Assembly: GCF_002294985.1 (NCBI RefSeq)
Contig: NZ_NSGE01000002.1
Location: 434,001-498,000, forward strand
Origin: Mesorhizobium sp. WSM3862
GTDB taxonomy: Bacteria; Pseudomonadota; Alphaproteobacteria; Rhizobiales; Rhizobiaceae
Length of the DNA: 64,000 nt
Reading direction: 5' to 3'
Program-made: the position numbers and the translations under genes
Notes under the pieces: generated by a model
The model's input: the letters and a program-made list of their open reading frames with translations, nothing else
What the model was told of the DNA's origin: nothing
Databases searched by the model: none
In this document: piece after piece, positions 10,054 to 20,571 of the stretch
How the letters are laid out: each line of letters opens with the position of its first letter
How positions within the stretch are numbered: the first letter of the stretch is position 1

Positions 10054-13000
10054 ATGGCAATTCTGGCAGCCGTCCACCACCTGACCCATTACAAATACGA
10101 CCGGCCGGTCGTTCTCGGCCCTCAGGTGATCAGGCTGCAGCCGGCGCCGCATTCGCGCACCAAGGTGCTCAGCCATTCGCTGAAGGTCGAGCCGAAGAAC
10201 CATTTCGTCAACCTGCAGCAAGACCCGTACGGCAACTTCCTCGCCCGCTTCGTCTTCCCGGAGCCGGTGACGGAACTGAAGATCCAAGTCGATCTAGTCG
10301 CCGATATGACGGTCTATAATCCGTTCGATTTCTTCGTCGAGGAATCAGCCGAGAATTTCCCGTTCGAGTACCCGGAAGAGATCAGGCAAGACCTCGCCAT
10401 ATACCGCACGCCCGAGCCGGCCGGCCCGTTGCTGTCGGCCTTCCTGAAAACCATCGACCGCAGTCCGACAAACACGGTCAACTTCCTGGTCGGCCTCAAC
10501 GCGCGGCTGCAGCGCGAGATCGCCTATATCGTGCGCATGGAGACCGGCGTCTATTCGCCGGAGGAGACGCTGGCCGCAGGCAAAGGCTCGTGCCGGGATT
10601 CAAGCTGGCTGCTGGTGCAGATCCTGCGCAACCTCGGCATCGCAGCGCGTTTTGTCTCCGGTTACCTGATCCAGTTGAAGCCGGACCTCGTCTCGTTGGA
10701 CGGACCGCCTGGAACCTCGGTCGATTTCACCGACCTGCACGCCTGGTGCGAAGTCTATATTCCGGGCGCCGGCTGGATCGGCTTCGACCCGACTTCCGGT
10801 TTGCTCACCGGCGAAAGCCATGTGCCGCTGGCGGCGACGCCGCATTTCCGCAATGCCGCGCCGATCTCCGGCATGGCGAGCTTCGCCAATGTCGATTTCG
10901 ACTTCGACATGCGCGTCGATCGCATCGCCGAGCATCCGCGCATCACCAAGCCGTTCTCGGATGAAAGCTGGGAGGCGCTCGACGCCTTGGGCAACAAGGT
11001 CGACGCGGTTTTGCGGGAACAGGATGTGCGGCTCACCATGGGCGGCGAGCCGACCTTCGTCTCGATCGATGATTTCGAGGCCGCCGAATGGAATACGGCT
11101 GCCGTCGGGCCGACCAAGCGCGACAAGGCGGATCAGCTGATCCGCCGGCTGCGCGAGCGCTTCGCGCCGGGCGGTTTCCTCCACTACGGGCAAGGCAAGT
11201 GGTATCCGGGCGAGAGCCTGCCGCGCTGGACCTTCTCGCTCTTTTGGCGCACCGATGGCGAGCCGGTCTGGCGCGACCCGTCGCTGATCGCGCGCGAAAC
11301 GAGCACCGTCTCTGTCGGGCCTGAGCAGGCCGCAAGCTTGCTCACGGCGATCGCCGCCGAGCTCGGCATCGACAAGGCGATGGTCGGCGAGGCCTATGAG
11401 GATCCGGCCGAATGGCTGCTCAAGGAAGGCAAGCTGCCGGATAATGTCGACCCGTCCAACTCGAAGCTGGAGGATCCGGAAGAGCGCAGCCGCATGGCAC
11501 GTGTGTTCGAGCGCGGCCTGACCAAGCCGTCAGGCTATGTGCTGCCGGTGCAGCGCTGGAACAGCCAGGCCGCCGGGCAGCGCTGGCGTTCGGAAAAGTG
11601 GAAGACGCGGCGCGGCCGGCTGTTCCTGGTGCCGGGCGATTCCCCGGTCGGTTATCGGCTGCCGCTCGGCGCGCTGCCTTACGTGCCGCCGGCGCAATAC
11701 CCCTATATCGTGCCGGTCGATCCGTCGCTGCCGCGCGCTACGCTGCCGGCGCGCGACGCTCTCTTGCCGGAACCTGCCCCAGCAGAACTTGAGGGCCCCG
11801 ACGAAATGGCGCGCCGCCAGTTGGCAGCGTCCTTCACCGCGACAACGGGCCAGCAGGACCGCGTCGAGCAGGAGATCACCGAGATCGGCGGTGCGGTGCG
11901 CACGGCGCTCACCGTCGAACCGCGTGACGGGCGGCTCTGCGTGTTCATGCCGCCGGTCGAGGCGCTTGAGGACTATCTTGAGCTGGTGGCGGCGGCCGAG
12001 AACGCGGCCAAGGCGATCGGCCTGCCGGTGCATATCGAGGGTTATGGGCCGCCGCACGACCCGCGCCTCAACGTCATCCGCGTGGCGCCTGATCCCGGCG
12101 TCATCGAGGTAAACATCCACCCGGCCGCCGACTGGCGGGAATGCGTCGCGACGACCACGGCGATCTATGAGGAAGCCAGGCAGTCGCGGCTCGGCACCGA
12201 CAAGTTCATGATCGACGGCCGTCACACCGGCACGGGCGGCGGCAATCATGTCGTTGTCGGCGGCGCGACGCCCAACGATAGTCCGTTCCTGCGCCGGCCG
12301 GACCTGTTGAAGAGCCTGGTGCTGCAATGGCAGCGGCACCCATCGCTCTCCTATCTGTTTTCCGGCCTGTTCATCGGCCCCACCAGCCAGGCGCCGCGCA
12401 TCGACGAGGCACGGCATGATTACCTCTATGAACTCGAGATCGCGCTGGCCCAGGTGCCGCATCCCGACAAGGGCGAGGCGCCGTTGCCGTGGCTGGTCGA
12501 CCGGCTGTTCCGCAATCTCTTGACCGACGTGACCGGCAACACGCACCGTTCGGAAATCTGCATCGACAAATTGTTCTCGCCGGACGGTCCGACGGGACGG
12601 CTCGGTTTGGTCGAGTTCCGCGGCTTCGAAATGCCACCCAATGCCCGGATGTCGCTCGCCCAGCAATTGCTGGTCCGCGCTATCATCGCGCGGGCTTGGA
12701 AGAACCCGCTCGACGGCCGCTTCGCGCGCTGGGGCACGTCGCTGCATGACCGTTTCATGCTGCCGCATTATGTCTGGGCGGATTTCCTCGACGTGCTGGA
12801 AGATCTGAAGCTCAACGGCTTCGACTTCCGCCCGGAATGGTTCGCAGCCCAACTCGAATTTCGCTTCCCGTTCTGCGGCGAGGTGCAGCATGGCGGCGTC
12901 AAGCTGGAGCTCAGGCAGGCGCTCGAGCCCTGGCATGTGATGGGCGAGCAAGGCGCGATCGGCGGCACCGTCCGCTTCGTCGATTCGTCCATCGAGCGGC

Positions 13001-13413
13001 TGCAGGTGAGGACGCAAGGCCTCAATCCGGAGCGTCACGCGGTCGTCTGCAACGGCCGCATCGTGCCGATGAAGGCGACCGACAGCAGAGAGGTCGCGGT
13101 GGCAGGCGTGCGCTTCAAGGCTTGGCAGCCGGCCTCCGGCCTGCATCCGGCCCTGCCGGTCAACACGCCCTTGGTGTTCGACATCTACGACCGCTGGTCG
13201 GGCCGCTCGTTGGGGGGCTGCGTCTATCATGTCGCGCATCCGGGCGGCCGCAACTACGAGACCTTCCCGGTCAACGGCAACGAGGCGGAGGCGCGGCGGC
13301 TGGCCCGCTTCGAGCCGCGCGGCCATACGCCGGGTGCCTATGTGCTACGTGAAGAACAAGGTTCTGAAGAGTTTCCCATGACCCTTGACCTCAGGCGACC
13401 GGCGAGATTCTGA
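10054..13413 (+). CDS. Transglutaminase-like + DUF2126 protein
   Basis: Large cytoplasmic protein of 1119 residues. The N-terminal bacterial transglutaminase-like domain (about 1-290) keeps the catalytic triad: Cys180 in KGSCRD, His229 in DLHAWCEV, Asp245 in GFDPTSG. The rest is the DUF2126 region, opening near residue 325 with [10 protein letters not shown] and including GGNHVVVGG near residue 730. It is followed seven bases later by the ATP-grasp/alpha-E gene and then a second transglutaminase, a conserved trio that Iyer and co-workers predicted to make or modify peptides through amide ligation. No substrate is established. The start is preceded by a GGGG stretch. Confidence 0.88.
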   Translation: MAILAAVHHLTHYKYDRPVVLGPQVIRLQPAPHSRTKVLSHSLKVEPKNHFVNLQQDPYGNFLARFVFPEPVTELKIQVDLVADMTVYNPFDFFVEESAENFPFEYPEEIRQDLAIYRTPEPAGPLLSAFLKTIDRSPTNTVNFLVGLNARLQREIAYIVRMETGVYSPEETLAAGKGSCRDSSWLLVQILRNLGIAARFVSGYLIQLKPDLVSLDGPPGTSVDFTDLHAWCEVYIPGAGWIGFDPTSGLLTGESHVPLAATPHFRNAAPISGMASFANVDFDFDMRVDRIAEHPRITKPFSDESWEALDALGNKVDAVLREQDVRLTMGGEPTFVSIDDFEAAEWNTAAVGPTKRDKADQLIRRLRERFAPGGFLHYGQGKWYPGESLPRWTFSLFWRTDGEPVWRDPSLIARETSTVSVGPEQAASLLTAIAAELGIDKAMVGEAYEDPAEWLLKEGKLPDNVDPSNSKLEDPEERSRMARVFERGLTKPSGYVLPVQRWNSQAAGQRWRSEKWKTRRGRLFLVPGDSPVGYRLPLGALPYVPPAQYPYIVPVDPSLPRATLPARDALLPEPAPAELEGPDEMARRQLAASFTATTGQQDRVEQEITEIGGAVRTALTVEPRDGRLCVFMPPVEALEDYLELVAAAENAAKAIGLPVHIEGYGPPHDPRLNVIRVAPDPGVIEVNIHPAADWRECVATTTAIYEEARQSRLGTDKFMIDGRHTGTGGGNHVVVGGATPNDSPFLRRPDLLKSLVLQWQRHPSLSYLFSGLFIGPTSQAPRIDEARHDYLYELEIALAQVPHPDKGEAPLPWLVDRLFRNLLTDVTGNTHRSEICIDKLFSPDGPTGRLGLVEFRGFEMPPNARMSLAQQLLVRAIIARAWKNPLDGRFARWGTSLHDRFMLPHYVWADFLDVLEDLKLNGFDFRPEWFAAQLEFRFPFCGEVQHGGVKLELRQALEPWHVMGEQGAIGGTVRFVDSSIERLQVRTQGLNPERHAVVCNGRIVPMKATDSREVAVAGVRFKAWQPASGLHPALPVNTPLVFDIYDRWSGRSLGGCVYHVAHPGGRNYETFPVNGNEAEARRLARFEPRGHTPGAYVLREEQGSEEFPMTLDLRRPARF

Positions 13414-13419
13414 TCGAGC

Positions 13420-15831
13420 ATGGCCAAGGGGAATCAGAAACGGGCGGGCGGCAGGCCGCGGGCGCAGAGCCTGTTGGAGCATTACCGGCCGATTGAAGGC
13501 GTCGTCGACGAGATGGTCGACGCGTCGGGCAATCCGCGCCCGGCCTGGCAGTCCTTCATCGGAGCGTTGGACGATCTGGGGGCTGAGGCGCTCGGACAGC
13601 GCTTTGCCCGCGCCAACCAATATCTGCGCGATGCCGGCGTCTACTACCGCGTCTACGACAAAGCCGGCGCCAACGAGCGCGAATGGCCGCTGGCGCATGT
13701 CCCGCTGCTGATCGACGAGAAGGAATGGGCCGAGATCAGCGCCGGCCTCGTCCAGCGCGCCGACCTGTTCGAGACGATACTGGCCGACATTTACGGGCCG
13801 AACCGGCTGATCGAGAAGGGAATCCTGCCGGCGGGGCTGATCGCGGCGAGCCCGGAATATCTGCGCCCGGTGGTCGGCGTCCGTCCGGCCAGCGGCCATT
13901 TCCTGCACATGGTCGCCTTCGAGCTTGGCCGCGGCCCCGACGGCCGCTGGTGGGTTCTGGGCGACCGCACGCAGGCGCCGTCGGGCGCCGGCTTTGCGCT
14001 GGAGAACCGCGTTGCCACCACGCGCGCCTTGTCTGACATCTATGGCGAGCTGCATGTGCATCGCCTGGCCGGCTTCTTCCGCCGCTTCCGTGATGCGCTG
14101 AACGGCATGGCGAAGGATTCCGGCGGCCGCGTCGCCATCCTGACGCCCGGACCGCTCAACGAGACCTATTACGAGCACGCCTATATCGCGCGTTATCTCG
14201 GCATTATGCTGCTCGAAGGCGAGGACCTGACGGTGTCCGGCGGCCGGCTGATGGTGCGCACGGTTTCGGGCCTGATGCCGATCGGCGTTTTGTGGCGGCG
14301 GCTCGATGCCGCTTTCGCCGATCCGCTGGAGCTCAAACCGGACTCGCAGATCGGCACGCCGGGGCTGGTCGAGGCGATCCGGCGCGGCACCGTCTCGGCC
14401 GTCAACGGGCTCGGTTCCGGCTTGGCGGAAACGCGGGCGCTGCTTTCTTTCCTGCCGCGGATCGCGCGGGAATTGCATGGCGAGGAACTCAAGCTGCCGA
14501 ACATTGCGACCTGGTGGTGCGGACAGCAGGCCGAACGCGACCATGTGCTGGCCAATATTGACCGCATGGTGGTCGGCCCGGCGCTGTCGACACGGCTTGC
14601 CTTCGAGGACGATGGCGCGACCAGGCTCGGTTCGGCGCTTTCGGCCGGAGAGCGGGCGGATCTTATCGCGCGGATCGAAGCCGACGGGGTTGGCTTCGTC
14701 GGCCAGGAGGCGGTCACGCTCTCGACTACGCCGGTCTTTGCCGGCGGCCGCTTGGAGCCGCGGCCCGCCAGTCTGCGCGTCTACCTGGCGCGAACACACG
14801 AAGGCTGGACGGTGATGCCCGGCGGCTTTGCACGCGTCGGCTTCTCGCTCGACCCGACCGCGATGGCCATGCAGCGCGGCGGTCAGGCGGCGGATGTCTG
14901 GGTGGTCAGCGACAGGCCTGTCGAGCGGGAGACGTTGCTGCCGCAGGAGACCGACGGCTTCACCCGCACCATGCCCGGCAGCCTGCCGAGCCGCGCCGCG
15001 GAAAACCTGACCTGGCTTGGCCGCTATATCGAGCGCTCGGAAGACACGGTGCGGGTGCTGCGCGCTTATCACGTCAGGCTGGCGGAGACATCCGACCCCG
15101 AGATGCCGCTGCTCGCCGACATCAGAGACTATCTCGAACCGTTCGGCATCGAGGTCGAAACCGCGATCCCGCTTGGATTGATCGGCACATTGGACAGCGC
15201 CGTCTACAGCGCCGGCCAGATCCGCGACCGCTTCTCGCCGGATGGCTGGCTGGCGCTGAAGGATCTGTCGAAGACCATCCACAAATTCGCGGAGACGGTC
15301 GCGCCGGGCGACGACGCGACGCGGGCGATGACCGTGATGCTGCGAAAGCTTGCGGGCTTCTCGGGGCTGCTGCACGAGAACATGTACCGCTTCACCGGTT
15401 GGCGCTTCCTGGAGATCGGCCGCCGACTGGAACGTGGCATCCAGATCGCGCGCACGCTAGCCAGGCTGACAAAGGCAGACGCGCCCGACGGCGCACTCGA
15501 CATGATGCTGGAGATCGGCGACAGCGTCATGACCCACCGCCGGCAATATCCGGTTCAGTCAGGCCGGCGCACGGCTATAGACCTCTTGGCGCTCGATCCG
15601 CTCAACCCGCGCTCGATCCTGTTCCAGTTCGAGCGGCTCAAGGCCGAGATCGGCATGCTGCCTTCCGTCGGGGGCGAGGGACATATGTCGCCCGCGGCGA
15701 AAGAAATCCTGCAGCTCAACACGGCGCTCGCCGTGATGGAGCCTCAGGACATGACCGCGAAGGTGCTGGACGATCTCGCCATTCAGATCGGCGATCTCTA
15801 CAACAGTCTCGCCAAGGCCTATTTCGGATAA
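13420..15831 (+). CDS. Circularly permuted ATP-grasp ligase fused to an alpha-E domain
   Basis: Fusion protein of 803 residues. Residues 1 to about 500 form the circularly permuted ATP-grasp ligase (former DUF404/DUF407), with segments such as ILTPGPLNETYYEHAY and the later ANIDRMVVGPA. Residues from about 521 are the all-helical alpha-E domain (former DUF403), opening PSRAAENLTWLGRYIERSED. In many bacteria these are two neighbouring genes; here they are one polypeptide. ATP-grasp enzymes join carboxylates to amines through an acyl-phosphate, so a peptide-ligase role with the flanking transglutaminases is inferred. The stop TAA touches the ATG of the next gene. Confidence 0.88.
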   Translation: MAKGNQKRAGGRPRAQSLLEHYRPIEGVVDEMVDASGNPRPAWQSFIGALDDLGAEALGQRFARANQYLRDAGVYYRVYDKAGANEREWPLAHVPLLIDEKEWAEISAGLVQRADLFETILADIYGPNRLIEKGILPAGLIAASPEYLRPVVGVRPASGHFLHMVAFELGRGPDGRWWVLGDRTQAPSGAGFALENRVATTRALSDIYGELHVHRLAGFFRRFRDALNGMAKDSGGRVAILTPGPLNETYYEHAYIARYLGIMLLEGEDLTVSGGRLMVRTVSGLMPIGVLWRRLDAAFADPLELKPDSQIGTPGLVEAIRRGTVSAVNGLGSGLAETRALLSFLPRIARELHGEELKLPNIATWWCGQQAERDHVLANIDRMVVGPALSTRLAFEDDGATRLGSALSAGERADLIARIEADGVGFVGQEAVTLSTTPVFAGGRLEPRPASLRVYLARTHEGWTVMPGGFARVGFSLDPTAMAMQRGGQAADVWVVSDRPVERETLLPQETDGFTRTMPGSLPSRAAENLTWLGRYIERSEDTVRVLRAYHVRLAETSDPEMPLLADIRDYLEPFGIEVETAIPLGLIGTLDSAVYSAGQIRDRFSPDGWLALKDLSKTIHKFAETVAPGDDATRAMTVMLRKLAGFSGLLHENMYRFTGWRFLEIGRRLERGIQIARTLARLTKADAPDGALDMMLEIGDSVMTHRRQYPVQSGRRTAIDLLALDPLNPRSILFQFERLKAEIGMLPSVGGEGHMSPAAKEILQLNTALAVMEPQDMTAKVLDDLAIQIGDLYNSLAKAYFG

Positions 15832-16707
15832 ATGCTCTACGACGTCAGGCTTCATCTTCATTACGGCTATGCGGCTGCAGCCGGCGGCGGCAGGCACCAG
15901 GTGCGCGTGCTGCCGCAGACGATCGCCGGCGTGCAGCGGGTTATCGCCGCCTCGCTGTCGTTCCAGCCGAATCCGGCCGAGCGCGCGGATTTTTCCGATT
16001 TCTTCGGCAACAACGTCACTGCGATCGCCGTTCGCGACGCGCATGAGGAGCTCCACGTCAGGATGAGCGCCCGTGTGTCGGTGTCGCGGCCGGAAGCCGG
16101 CCTCGACGTCTCGCCCGACATTCACGGCTTGAGGGCGGAACTCGACGCGGTGCGTTCGCTGTCCGCCGAGGCGCCGCATCACTTCCTCGCCGCCAGCGAC
16201 CACGCCGGCATCGATCCGGTAATCACGGCATATGCGCGGGAAAGCCTCGCCGGTTCGGCGATCGCCACGGCGGTCGATCTCTGCAATCGGATCCACCGCG
16301 ATTTCACCTATGACGGCAAGGCAACCACGGTGCAGACGCGCGCCAGCGATGCCTTTGCGCTTCAGCGTGGGGTTTGCCAGGATTTCTCGCACATCATGAT
16401 CGCCGGGCTGCGCGGGCTTGGTATCCCCGCCGGCTATGTCAGCGGCTTCCTGCGCACGATCCCGCCCAAGGGTAAGCCGAGGCTCGAAGGCGCCGACGCC
16501 ATGCATGCATGGGTCAAGGCCTGGTGCGGGCGCGATGCCGGCTGGCAGGAATTCGATCCGACCAACGGCATGCGGGCGAGCAACGACCATATCACGGTGG
16601 GATACGGCCGCGACTATTCCGACGTGGCGCCGATTGTCGGCGTCCTGAAAATCACCGGCGAGCAGATCGGCGAGCAGGCGGTCGATGTCATCCCGGTCGC
16701 TGCCTGA
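15832..16707 (+). CDS. Transglutaminase-like cysteine protease/ligase family protein
   Basis: Third member of the trio, 291 residues. The N-terminal beta domain (about 1-90) is followed by a transglutaminase core with Cys182 (GVCQDFSH), His225 (DAMHAWV) and Asp242 (EFDPTNG). All three catalytic residues are intact. It starts directly after the previous stop codon and must be co-translated with the ATP-grasp/alpha-E protein. Proteins of this group are predicted either to hydrolyse or to transfer onto isopeptide bonds. No signal peptide is present, so the system acts in the cytoplasm. Confidence 0.9.
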   Translation: MLYDVRLHLHYGYAAAAGGGRHQVRVLPQTIAGVQRVIAASLSFQPNPAERADFSDFFGNNVTAIAVRDAHEELHVRMSARVSVSRPEAGLDVSPDIHGLRAELDAVRSLSAEAPHHFLAASDHAGIDPVITAYARESLAGSAIATAVDLCNRIHRDFTYDGKATTVQTRASDAFALQRGVCQDFSHIMIAGLRGLGIPAGYVSGFLRTIPPKGKPRLEGADAMHAWVKAWCGRDAGWQEFDPTNGMRASNDHITVGYGRDYSDVAPIVGVLKITGEQIGEQAVDVIPVAA

Positions 16708-16812
16708 AGGCGCACGATCGGTGATGCGGCTGCTTCTCAAATCGCGATCCCGCCGCTATCTTGCCGCCGGACCGTGGACCGGCCTGCCGGGCACTTGCGC
16801 GGAGTTCAATTG

Positions 16813-17748
16813 TTGACATCGGTCAGCATCATCATTCCAGCACACAACGCGTCGGCAACCGTTGCAGACACGTTGGCAACCTTGCGCTCGGAAGCCGAGA
16901 TCATCGGCGAAGTGATACTGGTCGACGATTCCTCGACGGACAACACGGCGGCCGTGGCCGCGGACGCAGCCTCGCGGCTGGCGCTGCCGTTCCGGATCAT
17001 CCGGTCCAATTGTCGAGACGCGGGCGGCTCCCGCAATCTTGCGCTGGCCGAGGCGCGCTTCCCCTGGATCTATATGATCGACGCCGACGATCTGCATATC
17101 GAGGGCGGGTTGCGGACGCTGCTGTCCAAGGCCAGGGCCAAGCCAGGCGCCGATATGGTGGTCGGCGCCTACCGCCGGCGGACCGATGGCCGGGACCGAC
17201 AGTTCAAAACGCCGGCCGGCTACATGACTGCCGGACTCGCCAATGCCTCCGCCTATGTGGATGGCAGGATACGGTCGATTGCCGTCGGCAGCGCGCTGGT
17301 GTCGCGGCATACGGTCGGCGACACGCGCTTCCCGACCGGTCTTGCCTACGACGAGGACACATTGTTTTGGGCGCGGGTTATGAGCAAGGCATCGCTCGCG
17401 GTCGTGAGGCAACCGATCATGATCTACTTCGTATCGTCGGACCGTTCGGATGACCGCTTCGCGATAAAGCCTGCGCGACGCTTCCTCGAATGGCGCCTGG
17501 CGCTGCGCGAACTCGCCGACTGCGGCATTGCGAAATCGTCGTTGAAAGCGAGGGAAGGGCTTGTGGCGCTCAAGATCGCCCGCGTACACTACGCTCGCGG
17601 CGATCTCGAAACGGCGGCAAAATTCCTGGCGGTTGCCGAAGCGGCGCCCAAGGTTTCCACCGACATCTGGCGCTGCATGCGCTACCGGCTCAAAATCGCG
17701 GCGCGGCGCCGGTTCCCAGCCCATCGCGTCCAGCTGCAAAGTGCCTGA
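16813..17748 (+). CDS. Family 2 (GT-A) glycosyltransferase
   Basis: Glycosyltransferase with a GT-A fold, about 311 residues. It opens with the nucleotide-sugar motif VSIIIPAHNAS, then VILVDDSSTDNTA and the metal-binding DAD in YMIDADDLH near residue 90. I place the start at TTG 16813, eight bases after GGAG (16801-16804), because the protein then begins as family 2 enzymes do. TTG 16810 and GTG 16774 are in-frame alternatives. The acceptor and sugar are unknown. Its stop overlaps the next start (TGATG), so it heads an operon of three glycosyltransferases, probably for a surface glycan. Confidence 0.82.
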   Translation: MTSVSIIIPAHNASATVADTLATLRSEAEIIGEVILVDDSSTDNTAAVAADAASRLALPFRIIRSNCRDAGGSRNLALAEARFPWIYMIDADDLHIEGGLRTLLSKARAKPGADMVVGAYRRRTDGRDRQFKTPAGYMTAGLANASAYVDGRIRSIAVGSALVSRHTVGDTRFPTGLAYDEDTLFWARVMSKASLAVVRQPIMIYFVSSDRSDDRFAIKPARRFLEWRLALRELADCGIAKSSLKAREGLVALKIARVHYARGDLETAAKFLAVAEAAPKVSTDIWRCMRYRLKIAARRRFPAHRVQLQSA

Positions 17749-18620
17749 TGGCCGACGGGCCGGAACTTGCAGTCGTGGTGATAGGTTTTCGGGCTCCGAC
17801 CGATCTGGTCGCGGCGGTCAGGTCGGTGCTCGGCCAGAACATCCCGCTCGAGGTGGTGGTCGTGAATTCCGGCGGCGGGAATGCCCAGGCGCTTCTGGCC
17901 AATGCCGGACTCGACGTGCCAGTCATCGAGTGCGAAGAAAGGCTCTTTGCCGGGGCCGCGAGAAATCGCGGCATAGCGGCGACGAAAGCTCCTTTCATCG
18001 CCTTTCTCGCGGATGATTGCCTGGCATGCCCGCGATGGGCAGAGGTCCGGCTGCGCCATCACCGGGAAGGCGTCGCGGCCGTGGCAAGCGCCATCGCCAA
18101 CAGTCATCCGCGCAATCTGGTCGCGTGCGCGGCCCATCTCGTTACCTATATGCGGCGCCTGCCAGGTCTTCCCGCTCATAAGGCACTTCGCTACGGTGTT
18201 TCTTTCGACCGAAAATTGTTCGATCGGTATGGGCTATTCGACGAACAAATGGCGACGGGAGAAGACACGGAATTCCTGGAAAGGCTGCCGAAGGCGATAG
18301 TGCCGCTATGGGAGCCGGCGGTGCTTACCGTCCATCGCAACGAGACACGGCTGATCCGAGTGATTGTCGACCAGTATCTGCGCGGATACCGATATGGGAC
18401 CTACCTCAAATCCGTTGGGCACCGAAAACCATTGCGGATTTTCAAAGGGGTGTTTCGGGACCGGCGCAATGTCGGCAAGTTCGCAAAAGAAGGCCTGGCC
18501 GAAGAGGATAGACGTTTCGCGATGTTATCGCTGCCGATCGTATGGGCGGCATTGTTCGCAAAATCTCTGGGGGCAGCCGTCGGCGTAACGCATGGCGATA
18601 GGACAGGCACGCGGCCATGA
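17748..18620 (+). CDS. Family 2 glycosyltransferase
   Basis: GT-A glycosyltransferase, 290 residues. The N-terminus reads LAVVVIGFRAP, with VVVVNSGGG about 35 residues later and FLADDCLACPRW holding the metal-binding acidic pair. The later ATGEDTEFLERL matches the ED motif often found near the catalytic base. The ATG at 17748 shares a base with the previous stop. An open frame extends upstream inside the previous gene, but the coupled ATG gives the proper domain start. There is a basic C-terminal region and a short hydrophobic segment (LSLPIVWAALFAKSLGAAVG), possibly membrane-associated. Substrates unknown. Confidence 0.82.
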   Translation: MADGPELAVVVIGFRAPTDLVAAVRSVLGQNIPLEVVVVNSGGGNAQALLANAGLDVPVIECEERLFAGAARNRGIAATKAPFIAFLADDCLACPRWAEVRLRHHREGVAAVASAIANSHPRNLVACAAHLVTYMRRLPGLPAHKALRYGVSFDRKLFDRYGLFDEQMATGEDTEFLERLPKAIVPLWEPAVLTVHRNETRLIRVIVDQYLRGYRYGTYLKSVGHRKPLRIFKGVFRDRRNVGKFAKEGLAEEDRRFAMLSLPIVWAALFAKSLGAAVGVTHGDRTGTRP

Positions 18621-19360
18621 TCACCATGGAGATGAAGCAGCCGCGCCGGCGGCGCGGTCGATGGCTTTGGTCGCGGCAAAGGATCGTCGCCATTTTCAGC
18701 TATCGCTACGACGCGCATCTTGTGCCAGACCTCCTCGCCAATCTCGACGCAATCGTCGATGGCTGGATCGCCTATGACGATCGGGCGGCGGATGCGGTCT
18801 TCAGCAATGAACCGCAGAGGCGGCGCGCGCTCGTTGCCGCGGCTTATGAGGCGGGTGCCGATTGGCTTTTGGCAATCGATCCGGACGAAAGGCTGGAAGA
18901 TGCCGTGGCCAGCCGGATCGGCCAACTGACCAGCGGGTCCAGGCGCAATGCCTGGGGATTTCGCCTAAGGGAGATGTATACGCCGGCAAGCTATCGCATC
19001 GACGGCGTCTGGGGCCAAAAGATGCAGCACAGGCTTTTCCCCGCCTATCACCCGGATCTGAGCCGCTCGCAAGGGCTGCATGAGGCCTGGTTCCCCGAAG
19101 ATCTGCGCTTCAAGCTTCGGGACAGCGGCCTTAATCTTTATCATTTGAAGATGATCGAGCCGAAACGGCGCGTGGCACGTCGCGACCTCTACAATCATCT
19201 CGATCCGGAGCAACGTTTGCAGCAGATCGGCTACGACTATCTGACGGACGAGTCGGGAGCGGTTCTGGAAGCGATACCGGCCGGGCGAGACTACTTTCCC
19301 ACCCATGTCGACGACGGCAGGCTTTGGATGGCTGAGGTGTCCGCCGACCGGCGGAGCTGA
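18617..19360 (+). CDS. Glycosyltransferase-like protein (family 2-related)
   Basis: Protein of 247 residues whose start overlaps the preceding stop by four bases (ATGA). After a very basic N-terminus (RRRRGRWLWSRQR) it has a shortened GT-A-like core, with WLLAIDPDERLED carrying the acidic motif that binds metal and sugar nucleotide. The middle part, with GFRLREMY and HRLFPAYH, resembles glycosyltransferases that act on short acceptors. It closes the three-gene operon. Glycosyltransferase membership is likely but weaker than for the two genes before it; activity is not certain. Confidence 0.7.
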   Translation: MITMEMKQPRRRRGRWLWSRQRIVAIFSYRYDAHLVPDLLANLDAIVDGWIAYDDRAADAVFSNEPQRRRALVAAAYEAGADWLLAIDPDERLEDAVASRIGQLTSGSRRNAWGFRLREMYTPASYRIDGVWGQKMQHRLFPAYHPDLSRSQGLHEAWFPEDLRFKLRDSGLNLYHLKMIEPKRRVARRDLYNHLDPEQRLQQIGYDYLTDESGAVLEAIPAGRDYFPTHVDDGRLWMAEVSADRRS

Positions 19361-19434
19361 AGGACGCCCTCTGGGGACGGCGGAACCAGCCGCTGTCGCG
19401 CGGCTTATCTACGGACCAGTTCCGTGGAGTTACC

Positions 19435-20526
19435 ATGCTGCAACGAGCACAATCGTCCTTCGGCCGCCTGGCGGGTGGTCTGGAAATACAAGGGAACGGC
19501 GCGCAGAGTTCCGCCGAGCGCGCCGCGCTCAGCTATGTCAGCGATGCCGATCCGGGCATCCGGCGCCTGAGAAAAGGCAAGGGATTTTCCTATGTCGGCC
19601 CGAACGGGAGTGCGGTCACCGCGGCGACGCTCGACCGTATCAAGGCGATCGTCATTCCGCCGGCGTGGACGGATGTATGGATCTCGCCCGACCCGAACGG
19701 CCATATCCAGGCGACCGGCCGGGATCAGCGCGGACGCAAGCAGTACCGCTATCATCCGCAGTGGACCGAGGAACGGGACGGCGTCAAATACTCCAGCCTC
19801 GTTGCTTTCGCGGAAAGCCTGCCCTCCTTGAGGCGCCAGGTCGATGCCGATCTGCGCCGTCATGGACTGCCACTGGAGCGCGTTGTCGCCTCTGTCGTCT
19901 GGCTGCTCGACAACACCATGATCCGTGTCGGCAATGCCGCCTATGCCCGCGACAACAAGAGTTTCGGCCTGACCACGCTGCGCGACCGCCATGTCGAAAT
20001 CACCGGTTCCAGCCTGCGCTTCTCCTTCATGGGCAAGTCCGGCAAGGAATGGAAGCTGAAGCTCGTCGACCGACGCATCGCCAAGATCGTGCGCGGCGCG
20101 CAGGACCTGCCTGGCCAGAAGCTGTTTCAGTATCTTGATGACGAGGGAACACGCCGGCCGCTGCGGTCGGAGGACGTCAACCGCTATATTCGCGAGGCAT
20201 CTGGCCCGGAGTTCAGCTCCAAGCATTTTCGCACCTGGGGCGGCACCATCCATGCGGCATCCCTGTTCGCGCAGGCGGAGTTGCCCGAGAGCATCACCCA
20301 GAAAAACCGCGTGATGAACAGTGTCGTCGACAAGGTCGCCGAACGACTCGGCAATACGCGAGCCGTCTGCCGCCGGTGCTATATCCATCCGCTCGTATTC
20401 GAGGCGTGGGCCGAAGGGAAGCTGCTCGGCGAAATAGCCGAAGCCAACAAACGAAAGCGCCTTATACCGGGCCTCGACGAGGAGGAGACGCTGGTGCTGA
20501 GATGGCTGCAGGCGCGCGAAGCCTGA
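19435..20526 (+). CDS. DNA topoisomerase IB (poxvirus-type)
   Basis: Bacterial type IB topoisomerase, 363 residues, which relaxes supercoils by a 3-prime phosphotyrosyl intermediate without ATP. Catalytic residues can be placed against the vaccinia enzyme: R164 (NTMIRVGN), K201 (MGKSGKEW), R266 (KHFRTWGG), N307 (in place of the viral histidine, as in Deinococcus) and nucleophile Y316 (CRRCYIHP), nine residues after N307. TGGAG precedes the ATG. It stands alone between the glycosyltransferase operon and the DGPF/ECF pair. Such enzymes are accessory in bacteria; many lie near non-homologous end-joining genes, which are absent here. Confidence 0.93.
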   Translation: MLQRAQSSFGRLAGGLEIQGNGAQSSAERAALSYVSDADPGIRRLRKGKGFSYVGPNGSAVTAATLDRIKAIVIPPAWTDVWISPDPNGHIQATGRDQRGRKQYRYHPQWTEERDGVKYSSLVAFAESLPSLRRQVDADLRRHGLPLERVVASVVWLLDNTMIRVGNAAYARDNKSFGLTTLRDRHVEITGSSLRFSFMGKSGKEWKLKLVDRRIAKIVRGAQDLPGQKLFQYLDDEGTRRPLRSEDVNRYIREASGPEFSSKHFRTWGGTIHAASLFAQAELPESITQKNRVMNSVVDKVAERLGNTRAVCRRCYIHPLVFEAWAEGKLLGEIAEANKRKRLIPGLDEEETLVLRWLQAREA

Positions 20527-20571
20527 CCACCAGGATGATAGCGTAAACCCTCGATAGCCCTACAACTTTTT

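Noticed and set aside
11530..13326. Long antisense open frame (598 codons) opposite the DUF2126 gene
   Set aside because: Shadow of a well-conserved protein; no ribosome site or recognisable motif.
13345..15375. Long antisense open frame (676 codons) opposite the ATP-grasp/alpha-E gene
   Set aside because: The protein is rich in R, A, G and H without any domain, typical of antisense frames in high-GC coding DNA. The plus strand has a clear family match.
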